DNA of 64,000 bases from Lewinellaceae bacterium (GCA_016710765.1 JADJUJ010000008.1:124001-188000); one strand, 5' to 3'; shown: positions 45,682 through 55,937, numbered from the stretch's first letter. The notes: a model not told the origin generated them from the letters alone. Translations and numbers: made by a program.

Positions 45682-46860
45682 ATGAAAGTAGTGTATATCG
45701 TATCTGCCGTCCGTACCCCCATTGGCAGTTTTGGTGGTGTATTATCCGGCGTTGGCGCCACACATTTGGGTGCCCATGCCATCAAAGGCGCGCTTGCCAA
45801 AGCGGGCGTACTGCCAGAGCAGGTGGATGAAGTGTTGATGGGAAATGTCGTCAGCGCCAACCTGGGCCAGGCGCCTGCGCGTCAGGCTGCTATTTTTGCA
45901 GGGCTGCCGGCCACGGTTCCTTGTACGACCATCAACAAGGTATGTGCCTCTGGCATAAAAGCCATCACCCTGGGCGCGCAAAGCATCATGCTGGGTTTGA
46001 ATGAGATCGTTGTCGCGGGTGGCATGGAAAACATGTCGCAAATCCCCTATTACCTCCCGAATGCCCGCTGGGGATACAAATACGGCAATGCAGAGTTGGT
46101 GGACGGCCTGGCCAAAGACGGGCTGACCGATGTTTACAACCAAAAGGCCATGGGTGTTTGTGCCGATGCCACGGCTGCGAAGTACCACATCAGTCGCGAA
46201 GCACAAGATGCTTACGCCATCGATTCCTATAAACGCGCCGCTGCCGCTACGGAGGCCGGCTGGTTTAAAGACGAGATTGTTCCGGTGGAAATACCCCAGC
46301 GAAAAGGCGAACCATTGCTGGTGAGCACCGATGAAGAGTTTAAGAAGGTAATGTTTGATAAAATTCCGGGACTCCGCCCGGCTTTCTCGCCCGATGGAAC
46401 GGTAACGGCCGCCAATGCTTCTACCATCAACGACGGCGCTTCGGCCCTCATCCTGGCCAGCGAAGCAGCGGTGAAAAAATATGGTCTGAAACCCATCGCA
46501 AAAATCCGTGGCTTTGCCGATGCAGAACAAGAGCCAGAGTGGTTTACCACCACACCAACAGTGGCCGCACCAAAAGCCATGAAAATGGCCGGTGTTACCA
46601 AAAACGACATCGACTACTTCGAGGTCAATGAAGCCTTTTCCGTTGTTTCCATGGCCTTCGAGCAGGTACTTGAAGTTGATCACAACCGCAACAATGTATT
46701 CGGGGGTGCGGTATCGCTGGGCCACCCACTGGGTGCTTCGGGCGCTCGTATTGTCACCACCGTCAGCAATGTGTTGCGCCAGAAGAACGGCAACCTGGGG
46801 CTCGCAGCCATCTGCAACGGCGGCGGCGGGGCAACAGCGCTGGTGATTGAGCGCGTGTAA
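45682..46860 (+). CDS. acetyl-CoA C-acetyltransferase (thiolase)
   Basis: A 392-residue thiolase with the acyl-accepting Cys88 in INKVCASGIKA, the motif NEAFSVVSMAFEQ, the catalytic His in GHPLGASGARI and the second Cys in AICNGGGGATALVIERV. It condenses or cleaves acetoacetyl-CoA. The sequence is complete and lies alone: no adjacent hydroxyacyl-CoA dehydrogenase or CoA-transferase is seen, so it is not possible to say whether it works in breakdown or synthesis. A strong terminator follows. Confidence 0.95.
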   Translation: MKVVYIVSAVRTPIGSFGGVLSGVGATHLGAHAIKGALAKAGVLPEQVDEVLMGNVVSANLGQAPARQAAIFAGLPATVPCTTINKVCASGIKAITLGAQSIMLGLNEIVVAGGMENMSQIPYYLPNARWGYKYGNAELVDGLAKDGLTDVYNQKAMGVCADATAAKYHISREAQDAYAIDSYKRAAAATEAGWFKDEIVPVEIPQRKGEPLLVSTDEEFKKVMFDKIPGLRPAFSPDGTVTAANASTINDGASALILASEAAVKKYGLKPIAKIRGFADAEQEPEWFTTTPTVAAPKAMKMAGVTKNDIDYFEVNEAFSVVSMAFEQVLEVDHNRNNVFGGAVSLGHPLGASGARIVTTVSNVLRQKNGNLGLAAICNGGGGATALVIERV

Positions 46861-46890
46861 GCAACCAGATTTAAGTTTGTAGCATAAAAT

Positions 46891-46930
46891 ATCCCGAATG
46901 TTTCCTCAGGAGGCATTCGGGATTCTTTTT
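46891..46930 (+). terminator. intrinsic terminator of the thiolase gene
   Basis: ATCCCGAATG and CATTCGGGAT form a perfect 10-bp stem around a 13-base loop and are followed by TCTTTTT. This is the clearest rho-independent terminator in the window. It lies between the thiolase gene and the convergent aminopeptidase gene. Confidence 0.85.
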
Positions 46931-47054
46931 GGGTTGATGTAGAATGGCGAAACACCAAAATCGCATTTCGATTTTTGAAAAATGTTTCCCGCGTATTGTA
47001 TTTGCCTGGGTCGTATATTTTAAAACGGACAACCTTTTTCTGATACTTCAAAAG

Positions 47055-48823
47055 CTATGTAGTCACCAATTTTACCCAGTCCTTTTCCTCCGCTGTCAAA
47101 TAGCGCCCAACTTTGCGCAGCACCAGCTGGTTGTACTTTCGCAGCCAGGTTTTTTCTGTTCTGTCCAGCAGGCTGAAGTCTACCAGGTTGGTAAAAATTG
47201 GCGCCAGGGTCAGCACCTCAAAGCGCAAAAAAGCGCCAAATTCAGTGGTTTCGTCTTCCACGCACAACACCAGGTTTTCGAGCCGGATACCATGTTTCCC
47301 AGTGCGGTAAATACCAGGTTCCACGGAAGTAATCATGCCGGGTTGCAAAGGGGCGTCGGAGGCGGCCGGGCTGATGCTTTGCGGGCCTTCGTGTACATTG
47401 AGAAAATACCCCACACCGTGGCCGGTGCCGTGGCCGTAATTGATGCCTTCCTGCCACATGGCCATGCGGGCGAGGGCATCGAGCTGGTGTCCCTTGGTGC
47501 CTGCCGGGAATCGTTGCAGGCATACCGCAATCAGGCCTTTCAACACCAGGGTGTAATCTGTTTTTTCCTGCGGTGTGATGTTTCCGAGTGGAATTACGCG
47601 GGTGGTGTCGGTTGTGCCACCGAGAAACTGCCCACCGCTATCGAGCAGAAAAAGGCCTTCAGGCTTTAGTTGTACGTTGCTTTCAGGGGTACTGGAATAG
47701 TGGGGTAGGGCGGCGTGTTCGCCATAGGCGGCAATGGTACCGAAACTTTCGCCCACGTTGTTGGGTTGCGCCTTGCGCAAGGCGTGCAATTTTTCGGTGG
47801 CGCTCAGTTCGGTAATGTGTTCTTTGCCCACATTTTTACTGAGCCAGAAGAAAAATTTGCTCAGCACGACGCCATCGTAAACCATGGTTTGTCGGGTATG
47901 GGCGGCTTCTTTTTCCGATTTACAGGCTTTCAGCAGGGTGCTGATGTTGGTGGTTTCAGGATTTTGGTGCCCGCAGGCAAGGCGCCGGGGAGGTTTTGAC
48001 TGATTCTTTTCGGGTCGATCAGCACCATGGCGCCCTTTGGGAATTGCTGTAAATAAGGCAGGGTGTTCTCATAGGGTAACACTTTCACTCCATCGCGCTG
48101 AAGTTTACGCAGCACATCGGCCGGTACCTTAGCATGATCAATGAACAGTGCCACCGATTTTTGTGCCACTACTGCATGGGCGACAAACAATGGATTGTAA
48201 GGCACATCGTTGCCCCGCAGGTTGAACAGCCAGGCAATATCGTCGAGGCTTGAAAGCAGGGTTGCTTCTGCCTTTTGGCGTTTCAGGCCATCGCGGACCG
48301 CTTTTATTTTTTCCGCACGGTTTGCGCCAACAAATTTGGCAGGGTGTTCATGCACATGCGCGGTGGGTAAAAGCGGTCTGTTTTTCCATATCGGACTGAT
48401 CAGATCCACTGCAGGGTCGAGCACGATACCGCGCGGTGTCAGGGCTTTTTCCGCCAGTTGGTACCAGTTGCGTGCCATCAGGTTGCCGTCGGTACCAACA
48501 ATATCGCCAGCCGAGAGCGTATCCGCGAGCCAGTCGGCAAATTCAGCGGTATGGGGGATTTTTAATTTAACCAATTCCACACTGCTGCCTTGCAACTGTT
48601 GTTCGGCTTGAATAAAATACCGGCTGTCTGTCCAGAGTCCGGCGAAATCTTTGGTAATCACCAGCGTCCCAGCCGAGCCGCTGAAGCCAGAAGCCCAGTG
48701 CAGGCAGCGCCAGTGCTCAGGAAGGTATTCGCTGGCATGGGGGTCGGTGGCGGGTATGACATAGGCACTCAGGCCTTTGGCCAGCATGGCGGAACGCAGG
48801 GCTGCAATGATTTGCTTGGACAT
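47055..48823 (-). CDS. aminopeptidase P (M24 family), frameshifted
   Basis: About 589 residues in reconstruction; it removes N-terminal residues that precede proline. Residues 1-290 hold two creatinase-N-type domains (GFSGSAGTLVITKDFAGLWTDSRYFIQAEQQL). The C-terminal pita-bread domain has the metal site residues in LLDSGGQFLGGTTDTTRVI, GHGTGHGVGYFLNVHEGPQSI, MITSVEPGIY and GIRLENLVL. The frame breaks at about 47,959 (CC where CCC fits), and restoring it gives ETTNISTLLKACKSEKEAAH. The length and two N-terminal domains match eukaryote-like aminopeptidase P proteins of Bacteroidota. It precedes trpF by 19 bases in reverse order, so both may share an operon. Confidence 0.85.
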
Positions 48824-48841
48824 AAGGTATAATTTGAAATT

Positions 48842-49486
48842 TCAGATCGCGTTAAAAAACATTTCCAGTTTGCGTGGGTCGAGCAGTCCATTGGTACGAA
48901 CGCCGCTGCAAAGATCCAGGCCGAAGGGTTGTACGGCGTCAATTGCAGCGCGGGCGTTGCCAGCATGCAGGCCTCCGGCCAAAAATAGGGGTTTATCAAT
49001 ACTTTCCCGGATTTTCCGACTAAGTGCCCAATTGTGTACCCGACCGGTACCGCCCAGTTCCTTGACCGCCAGCGTGGGGTTGCCCGAATCCAGCAGGATG
49101 GCATCTACGAAAGGCGCAATACGCTGCGCCTCCTCTACAGAACTTTCATCTATGACATGAATCACCTGTACTAATTTCACAGCAGGCAAGGCTTGCCGGA
49201 TCTCTACATAACTGCCATCTTCCAGTGCATCCACCAGTTGGATGGTGTTGGTGTGCACTTTTTGCTGGTGCCGGATGATGTTCAGGGCAGTTGTTTCACT
49301 GGTGAGCAAAAAACTGGCTACACCTGGGGGGATCCAGGGCACAATGGCAGCAATTTCATCGTCAGTGATGACACCAGGTCCGCTGGGCATAGGACCCACC
49401 AGCCCCAGCGCCGATGCTCCGGCTGTAATGGCCATTTGTGCCTCCGCAATAGTGCTAATGCAACAAATTTTAATGCGAATACTCAT
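48842..49486 (-). CDS. trpF: phosphoribosylanthranilate isomerase-like protein
   Basis: A 214-residue (beta/alpha)8-barrel protein of TrpF type, with KICCISTIAEAQMAITAGASALGLV at the start (the catalytic Cys of K-I-C), the substrate-phosphate region FLAGGLHAGNARAAID and the ending GLDLCSGVRTNGLLDPRKLEMFF. TrpF converts phosphoribosylanthranilate in tryptophan synthesis. The usual GPSGPG-like and V.FVFH segments are altered (GPMPSGPGVITDDE), and no other trp gene is present. It may therefore be a stand-alone TrpF or a related isomerase of other function. It sits between a TonB-type protein and aminopeptidase P on the same strand. Confidence 0.75.
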   Translation of the reverse strand: MSIRIKICCISTIAEAQMAITAGASALGLVGPMPSGPGVITDDEIAAIVPWIPPGVASFLLTSETTALNIIRHQQKVHTNTIQLVDALEDGSYVEIRQALPAVKLVQVIHVIDESSVEEAQRIAPFVDAILLDSGNPTLAVKELGGTGRVHNWALSRKIRESIDKPLFLAGGLHAGNARAAIDAVQPFGLDLCSGVRTNGLLDPRKLEMFFNAI

Positions 49487-49499
49487 GGGAAATACGCGA

Positions 49500-50266
49500 T
49501 TAGGATTTCTTCCTCTTTTTCTTTTTTGCAGGCTCCAAATTAAAGCGCACCGGCAATGTATAGCGCACCCTAACAGGTTTGTCGTCTAAATACCCTGGAA
49601 TCCAATCGGGCATTGCCAGAACCACACGGGCCGCCTCTGCACCACATCCTCCGCCAATGTCTTTGACGACCTGTACATCGCTGACGGTACCATCTCTATT
49701 AACCACAAACTGGACAACCACGGTGCCGGTGATGTCGTTTTCACGCGCAAGCGCTGGGTACTGGATGGCGCCGATCAGGTATCGTATCAATCCCTCTTCA
49801 CCACCAGGATATTGTGGAATACTTTCAAAAGATGAAAAAGTTTTGGGTTTACCGTCTTCCTCAAAGCATTCGCCACCTTGGGATTTAAATTCACTAAACC
49901 TTTCTATGCGCTTTAATGCACCGGATTTGTAGTACGATTTTAGCTCCTTATCCCGCTGACCACTGGTATACTCATCGGTATACCACAATCCGCCATCGGA
50001 GAAATAATGGAAATGCTGCCCCTCCTTTTTTTTATCCTTCTCCTCATAAACCGAATACAACCCTTCGTTACTCAGGGTGTCATTTGCGCCATATTCCTTG
50101 ACGTAATACCATCCATTTTCCTTTTTTCAAGGTCGACGTAACGGGCATAGGCTTCATCAGGGCCTACGGCTTGGCCACCTTTGTCGTAAAAAATACGTTG
50201 TGCACGCCCACCAAGCGCAAAAAAGAGCATGGCATTCAGGACGATAAGGCTGGTTTTTAGATGCAT
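49500..50266 (-). CDS. TonB C-terminal-domain protein, frameshifted
   Basis: About 255 residues in reconstruction. A signal peptide (MHLKTSLIVLNAMLFFALGGRA) is followed by MORN-like segments (GQHFHYFSDGGLWYTDEYTSGQRDKELKSYYKSGALKRI), and residues 160-245 form a TonB_C domain (PQYPGGEEGLIRYLIGAIQYP, ITGTVVVQFVVNRDGTVSDVQVVKDIGGGCGAEAARVV, WIPGYLDDKPVRVRYTLPVRF). The pieces join by adding one T at about 50,107. Such proteins in Bacteroidota carry the TonB fold without the proline-rich spanning part and are often secreted or periplasmic; true energy transduction is not shown. The tail is a run of Lys and Arg. Confidence 0.8.
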
Positions 50267-50413
50267 GGCTGGCTTAAATTTCACACAAAAAAGCAATTTT
50301 TTCTTCATTTTTCCCAATTTTGAAAAAAACGGCACGGAGTTTTCTATGTATTGTATAGCGGTCGGGATTTCAGTCTGAAACGCCATCCGTTTTTTCTAAT
50401 CCCCCTCTTTTTC

Positions 50414-51472
50414 ATGCATACCTACCGACTGGTTTTATACCGGAATATTGATTCACACTGGCATTATGTTCGCCTAACGGCATCCACCGGCGAGGGCTTG
50501 CTCCGTACGGAACAGGGGCAATGCGGTTTTACGCCGCAGGAATCTGAGTTGTTGCCGCTCCCGGCTGGCTCTAACCCAGATATGGTGGTGCGCAAAGCAG
50601 GCGAACTTTGGCAGGCGCTGGGCTATCATCCGGTGACTTTTTCTCAGTTTCCGGTGATGACCCTCCATTTTAAAATGCCCCGTTGGCGAGGTTTGTTGCC
50701 CGCGGCGCCGTGGTTTGATGAGTGGGTGCGGTTTTATTTCGACCCCATCCGGGAGTCCTTTGAAAAAACCTGCAATGGCGTGTTCAAAGGAGAAGAGCGC
50801 TTTGCCGGCAATTATATGCTGTATTACACCATTTTTAATCCTGCCATGGCGCGACAGGTAGTGGCATTGGCAGCGGCAGCCTCTCCGGAGCAGTTCGATC
50901 TGGAAATCAGCATCAGCGACCAGGGTAAAACTGTGTCGATTCCCATTGATGCCGAAGTGCCGCAGTTTTTGCAAGAGTTTTTGCGTGGATTTGAAAACAC
51001 TGCCCGCGCCATATCCAATGGTTTATCAAGCGTTCATTTGCAGGACCCTTTGCAACCAGAACTGGTGAACAACCGACATCAGCACCGAATCCTGGGCGCC
51101 GATGCTCAAGCGATTTTTCAGCAGTTAAAAATGAAATGGCGCTTTGAATACGCCATCTGGGACCCTGCTAACAGTCAGTTACCCTTGGAGAACGCTTATT
51201 TTCAAGAGTTTCAAAAACCAGCGCGACAGTACGCCATTAAAAACCTGTTTCGCACACACTCTCCTCGTGGCATTATTTTTCTAGACTTCGAGAACGGCCT
51301 GTTCCGCATTGAACCCGAAGCATTATTTACGGGAATATGGGAAGGCCTGGTCTTCGACGAATCCTTTGAATGGTTTCTGTACACCACCAATTATTACACC
51401 ATCAACGTGGGAGGGCAATGGCTGGGCGCGGCACTTCGCGAACTTCAAAGCACGGTGCCAACGGGTGGATAG
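50414..51472 (+). CDS. protein of unknown function
   Basis: A 352-residue protein that I do not recognise. It has no signal peptide or membrane segment, so it is probably cytoplasmic. It is rich in aromatic residues (WHYVRL, WFDEWVRFYFDP, FEWFLYTTNYYTI) and the composition is that of a folded protein. The first 100 residues (YRLVLYRNIDSHWHYVRLTASTGEG) may be one domain and residues 230-350, beginning LGADAQAIFQQLKMKW, another. An in-frame extension to 50351 was rejected in favour of ATG 50414. It is divergent from the TonB-type gene and stands alone on its strand. Confidence 0.7.
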   Translation: MHTYRLVLYRNIDSHWHYVRLTASTGEGLLRTEQGQCGFTPQESELLPLPAGSNPDMVVRKAGELWQALGYHPVTFSQFPVMTLHFKMPRWRGLLPAAPWFDEWVRFYFDPIRESFEKTCNGVFKGEERFAGNYMLYYTIFNPAMARQVVALAAAASPEQFDLEISISDQGKTVSIPIDAEVPQFLQEFLRGFENTARAISNGLSSVHLQDPLQPELVNNRHQHRILGADAQAIFQQLKMKWRFEYAIWDPANSQLPLENAYFQEFQKPARQYAIKNLFRTHSPRGIIFLDFENGLFRIEPEALFTGIWEGLVFDESFEWFLYTTNYYTINVGGQWLGAALRELQSTVPTGG

Positions 51473-51792
51473 CGTTTCGTAATTAAGCCTGTAAGGCCGA
51501 TATTATGGTAGCATACTGCAGATCTTGTTCCAGCATGTTGTAGGTATGGCATGAAACCACTTTACTTCGAGTATACAGTGGCAATTTGGGGCTGTTTCGA
51601 ATGAAATAGCCATGAATCGTGAACATTGCAATGCCATGCCTACGGCATTCCGTGTAATTGAACATGACATTCTACAACAATGCCGGCCCTATGGGCCTGA
51701 AATTCCAATACCGTAAAATTCTGTGTAAACCCTAGCCTTTAGGGGTGGCATGGTTTAAATTACAAAAGCCTATTTATGTCAAGGAACCCTGT
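51473..51792. other. gene-free stretch with a partial MITE copy
   Basis: No gene is seen in these 320 bases. Positions 51555-51575 (ending CTTTACTTCGAGTATA) repeat the right end of the MITE-like element at 55777-55937, so this is probably a decayed or solo end. Short words such as ATGGCATG and ATGCCTAC recur in inverted form around it. Confidence 0.6.
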
Positions 51793-53826
51793 TTATTCCA
51801 CCGAAATTTCATCGCAAAACAACCAGGCCCGTTGCCCCGCACCCGCTTGATGTTCTGGTATTGCGGCCCTGCTGTTGGCTATTACTTTAACGTACCGAAT
51901 TTTTCTGGGCCTGGTCTGAAGTCGGAACCATTGGTGTCCTGGTTTCGGTATTGCGTCTGGTTGTGCAGCCATCTTCCCAATTTCCTTGTAGCGTTTGCCG
52001 CGCTTGGATACCAGAACACGAATATCCTCCGGGTAGTAGATCCAACTTTCAGGCGATTGCATGCAATGGACACCGATGTTCCGAACGGTATGCCAGTGAC
52101 CAAGTTTGACCACAGCCTCCAGTGGCTGCTTGCGGAAGGCCACATAACCGTCCCGAATACCTGCATTGTAAATGGAGTACAACTGGTAAAGCCCATCGGT
52201 GAGCGGCTGGCCTGTTACGGGTTTTTCTGGTGGAAACTTCAAGAGGCAGGGGTTGGCAAATGCAATGTGTTGAAGGGTTGCTGGTTCAAGTGCTCCCTCA
52301 AAATCCTCCGGTAAATCCTGGTAAACAATTTGAAGAGAATCCAGTTTTCGGTGCATTTCACTGCGGACTGCCTGATATCCCGGGTTTTCGTACACATTCC
52401 GGAGTTCTTCGGGGTCCTCATCCAGATCGTACAATTCCCAGGCGTCGATATCGAAGTAAAAGTGGATGAGTTTATAGCGCTGGGTCCTGACGCCATAATG
52501 GCGTTTTACCGCATGGATGCCAGGGTATTCAAAGTAGTGGTAATAGGTTTCCTGTCGCCAGTCGGATGGTGTCTGGTTGCTGAGTAAAATGGGCTTCAGG
52601 GATGCGCCCTGCATGTCGGATGGCACTTCCAGCCCGGCCATATCCATAAAAGTTGGGGCAAAATCGAGGTTAACCACCAGGGCATCGTTTCGGCTGTTGG
52701 CGGGTATATGGCCTGGCCATTGCACCAAGAGTGGCTGCCTGTAGGATTCTTCGTACATGAAGCGCTTGTCGAACCAACCGTGTTCACCCAGAAAAAAGCC
52801 TTGATCTGAAGTGTAAACAACAATGGTGTTGCTGTCGAGCCCGGTTTCTTTTAAATAGTCCAGTACGCGTCCTACATTATCGTCTACGGAGGCAATGCAG
52901 CGGAGGTAGTCTTTAATATACCGCTGGTATTTCCAGCGTACGAGTTCTTTTCCTGTTGGCGGGTTGGCCATAAAGACCTCGTTTTCGGCCTGATAAGCAG
53001 CCTTAAAGGCTTCCCGTTGGGTCGGGGTCATGGTTTCGAAGCGGTGTTCCATCCATTGGGCCATCCAGGGGTGCTGACCGGGCATGGTATCCTGCCACAG
53101 TTTCAGGTCGTATTGGAGGTTCATGTCCTTTTCCAGACTCATTTCCTGCTGGCGGGCGGCATCGCTGCGCGATTTGTAATCGTCAAATAAGGTGAAGGGT
53201 TCCGGAATGCTGACCGAGTCGTACAAGTGGAGGTAGGGTAAATCGGGCATCCAGTTGCGGTGGGGTGCCTTGTGGTGGAGCATCATAAAAAAGGGCTGAT
53301 TGGGATCGCGCTGCTGCAGCCAGTCGAGGGCATAATCGGTGATCAAGGCTGTGGCGTAGCCTTCTGTGGTGATGTTTTCACCATTTTCAATAAATCGCGG
53401 ATTGTAGTATTCCCCCTGATCGATCAATATTTTCCAGAAATCGAAACCGGTGGGATCCGATTTTAGGTGCCATTTGCCGATCATGGCTGTTTGATAACCA
53501 GCCGCTTGCAAGTATTTTGGGGCTGTTGGCTGGCTGCCATCGAAGGGGAACATGTTGTCGAGCACGCCGTTAATCTGACTCATTTTACCCGTGATGTTCA
53601 CGGCGCGTACTGGCGAACAGATGGAATTGGTGCAATAAGCATGGCTGAACAACATCCCGTTTTGGGCGATACGGTCTAGGTTGGGTGTTTGGTTGATCCG
53701 ACTGCCGTAGCAGCCTACGGCTTGCGCCGCATGGTCGTCGGCCATGATGAAAATGATATTTGGCCGGGTCTGTGAGGAAAGGAGCTGAACGGTTAACAGC
53801 AGGGATAAAAGGAAGGAGAAGCGCAT
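51793..53826 (-). CDS. secreted sulfatase with discoidin-like C-terminal domain
   Basis: A 677-residue exported type I sulfatase. A signal peptide (MRFSFLLSLLLTVQLLSS) is followed by the metal site NIIFIMADDHAAQAVGCYG (Asp30, Asp31), the formylglycine motif CSPVR at 70-74, GKWHLKSDPTGFDFW, MLHHKAPHRNWMPD and VYTSDQGFFLGEHGWFDKRFMYEES. The serine usual at the fourth motif position is valine. Residues 500-677 are a discoidin (F5/8 type C)-like domain ending GAGQRAWLFCDEISVE, shared with the next sulfatase. It would remove sulfate esters from a polysaccharide outside the cytoplasm. It is the second of two same-strand sulfatase genes. Confidence 0.85.
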   Translation of the reverse strand: MRFSFLLSLLLTVQLLSSQTRPNIIFIMADDHAAQAVGCYGSRINQTPNLDRIAQNGMLFSHAYCTNSICSPVRAVNITGKMSQINGVLDNMFPFDGSQPTAPKYLQAAGYQTAMIGKWHLKSDPTGFDFWKILIDQGEYYNPRFIENGENITTEGYATALITDYALDWLQQRDPNQPFFMMLHHKAPHRNWMPDLPYLHLYDSVSIPEPFTLFDDYKSRSDAARQQEMSLEKDMNLQYDLKLWQDTMPGQHPWMAQWMEHRFETMTPTQREAFKAAYQAENEVFMANPPTGKELVRWKYQRYIKDYLRCIASVDDNVGRVLDYLKETGLDSNTIVVYTSDQGFFLGEHGWFDKRFMYEESYRQPLLVQWPGHIPANSRNDALVVNLDFAPTFMDMAGLEVPSDMQGASLKPILLSNQTPSDWRQETYYHYFEYPGIHAVKRHYGVRTQRYKLIHFYFDIDAWELYDLDEDPEELRNVYENPGYQAVRSEMHRKLDSLQIVYQDLPEDFEGALEPATLQHIAFANPCLLKFPPEKPVTGQPLTDGLYQLYSIYNAGIRDGYVAFRKQPLEAVVKLGHWHTVRNIGVHCMQSPESWIYYPEDIRVLVSKRGKRYKEIGKMAAQPDAIPKPGHQWFRLQTRPRKIRYVKVIANSRAAIPEHQAGAGQRAWLFCDEISVE

Positions 53827-53907
53827 GATAGGATCTTTGGTCCTCGCAAGAGGTTCTGGTGTAAAGGGTATGGGTGAAACTTTTCAACAAATATAAATCC
53901 GGGCAGT

Positions 53908-55725
53908 CTATTCCACGATGATCTCGTCCGGGAACATCCATGATGCTTGTCCTGCACCCTGATGCCATGCAGGGCAGGCGCCGATGGAATGGGCACTGAA
54001 CCGGAAAAAACGGGCTTGAATCGGAGCGGTAAAGGTCCATTGGAAACCCTGCCTTACCGATCGTTCTGTCTGGGGGAAGTCAGGTTGTTTGCTTGCCAGG
54101 GCGGTCCAGTGATGGCCATCTGTTGAGTATTCCAAACCCACTTTTGAGGGCAAAAATATCCAGCTTTGGGTTTCCTGCAAAAAGCCGATTTGCACTTTCT
54201 GAACCGATTGGATACTGTCGAGATCGAGGATGCAGCACATGCTGTCGCCCCGGAACCCCGCCAAATGATTGAACTCTTCGGGTGATTCTAACCAGCCGTC
54301 GGTCAGGGCAATAGGGTTGGGATAATTTTCATGCGGCGGTGTTACAAAACGCACCGTTTTCCCAAAGGCTTTGTGGTATATTCTTGCAGCATTGCGCTCC
54401 TGGTCCCAATAGCCGGGGCTGTTGCCCAGTGCCTGCTGGTGCCGAGAAATTTCTGCCAACAGGTCGTTTACTACTTCCGGAAATGCATCCGACAATTCAT
54501 ACCATTCGCCGGGGTCCTGATCGAGGTTGAACAACAATGGCGGCGATTTGTCGAAATACTGCCGCTGCAGTTGGGAGTTGGTGATGATATGGAGTTTCCA
54601 GAAGCCTTTGCGGACGGCTTGCAGGCGGTTCCCGGGGCCATAATAGAAGAAGGTGCGTTGGCTGTACTCCGGGGCTGGTCCTTCGCCCAGGATGAAGTTG
54701 CTCAGGTCCTGGCCATCGGGTTGATGATCACCAAATCTGGCTTGACCCAGGCTACAAAACGTTCGGTACAAATCAATGGTCGAGGCAGTCTCCGACCATT
54801 GTTGACCGGCTTGGATGGTGCCAGGCCAGCAGGCAATTCCAGGCACCCGAAGCCCGCCTTCCCAGGTGCTGCCTTTTCCGTCGCGCAGCAGTCCGGCTGA
54901 GCCGGCGTTGATGCCTTGGGTGAGCCAGGGACCATTGTCGGAACAGAATACCAGCAGGGTGTTTTGCGAAAGCCCGGCGGCTTCCAATTGGGCGCGAATC
55001 CGCCCCACACTGGCGTCAATTTCTTCCATGGCATCGCCGTACAAACCGCGTCTGGATTTGCCCTCAAACGCTTTTCCCGGATGCAGCGGCACGTGTACCA
55101 TCGTGTAGGGGAGGTAAAGAAAGAAGGGTTGGCTTTTGTTTTTCTCAATAAATGCCAGCGCGTGTTGGGTATAGGCTTCGGTCAGCAGCGACTGGTCGGG
55201 ATTCAGTTCCAATGTATCATTTCCTTGCACCAGGGCTATATCGCCCCATTTGGGCGGAATCATGTCGTTGGAGTAGGGTAGGCCATAGTAATCGTCGAAC
55301 CCGTTTTGCAGGGGCATAAAGGCTTTTTTTCGGGTGCCCAAATGCCATTTTCCATACATCGCGGTGGCATACCCTGCGTCTTGAAGTGCTTCGGCAAGCG
55401 TAACTTCTTTCGGGTGCATGCCCTTGGAAGAAGTTGGCCCCAACACCCAACTGAAACCTGAGCGCGCAGGGTATTTACCCGTCAGCAAGGCATATCGGCT
55501 GGCGGTACAGGCCGGTGAACAGGCATAAAAACTGGTCATTTTTAGGCCTTCCGCTGCCATCTTGTCGAGGTTGGGTGTGCGAATGACCGGATTGCCGAAA
55601 CAGCCCAGATCGCCATACCCAAGGTCGTCGACAAAGAAGATGATGAAATTGGGGCGGGTTTGTGCATTGGTCGTGGTGCCCAACCCCAGCAATAAACAGA
55701 TCAGAAAATGCTTAATCGACATCAT
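53908..55725 (-). CDS. second secreted sulfatase with discoidin-like C-terminal domain
   Basis: A 605-residue exported sulfatase with a signal peptide (MMSIKHFLICLLLGLGTTTNA), NFIIFFVDDLGYGDLGCFG, the modification motif CTASR at 73-77 (alanine in place of the usual proline), GKYPARSGF, YGKWHLGTRK, PFFLYLPYTMVHVPLHPG and LVFCSDNGPW. From about residue 450 a discoidin-like domain follows (VRQGFQWTFTAPIQARFFRFSAHSIG...GAGQASWMFPDEIIVE), clearly related to that of the neighbouring sulfatase. It is upstream of that gene with an 81-base gap, so the pair is probably an operon. The two enzymes differ in the active-site motif and likely act on different sulfated positions. Confidence 0.85.
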   Translation of the reverse strand: MMSIKHFLICLLLGLGTTTNAQTRPNFIIFFVDDLGYGDLGCFGNPVIRTPNLDKMAAEGLKMTSFYACSPACTASRYALLTGKYPARSGFSWVLGPTSSKGMHPKEVTLAEALQDAGYATAMYGKWHLGTRKKAFMPLQNGFDDYYGLPYSNDMIPPKWGDIALVQGNDTLELNPDQSLLTEAYTQHALAFIEKNKSQPFFLYLPYTMVHVPLHPGKAFEGKSRRGLYGDAMEEIDASVGRIRAQLEAAGLSQNTLLVFCSDNGPWLTQGINAGSAGLLRDGKGSTWEGGLRVPGIACWPGTIQAGQQWSETASTIDLYRTFCSLGQARFGDHQPDGQDLSNFILGEGPAPEYSQRTFFYYGPGNRLQAVRKGFWKLHIITNSQLQRQYFDKSPPLLFNLDQDPGEWYELSDAFPEVVNDLLAEISRHQQALGNSPGYWDQERNAARIYHKAFGKTVRFVTPPHENYPNPIALTDGWLESPEEFNHLAGFRGDSMCCILDLDSIQSVQKVQIGFLQETQSWIFLPSKVGLEYSTDGHHWTALASKQPDFPQTERSVRQGFQWTFTAPIQARFFRFSAHSIGACPAWHQGAGQASWMFPDEIIVE

Positions 55726-55776
55726 ACGTTAGCCCTTGTTTAGGCTAATGTATGAAAAATGGCAATAGCAGTGTTT

Positions 55777-55937
55777 TATACTCGAAGTAAAGTGGCTTGC
55801 GAATGCTCACTTGTCCTCAGTCCTCATGGCTGCGTTATAAATACTCGCCGATGCGCTGCATCGTCTGCGTTTTATGCCTTGCCATCAGAACTGATGACTG
55901 CGCGATAATTTTCGCAAACCACTTTACTTCGAGTATA
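55777..55937. mobile_element. MITE-like element with 27-bp inverted ends
   Basis: The ends 55777-55803 (TATACTCGAAGTAAAGTGG...) and 55911-55937 are inverted copies differing at one or two bases; the total is 161 bases with no coding capacity. It lies between the sulfatase operon and the dioxygenase gene, upstream of the sulfatases. A partial copy of one end lies at 51555-51575, on the other side of the same operon. Confidence 0.7.
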
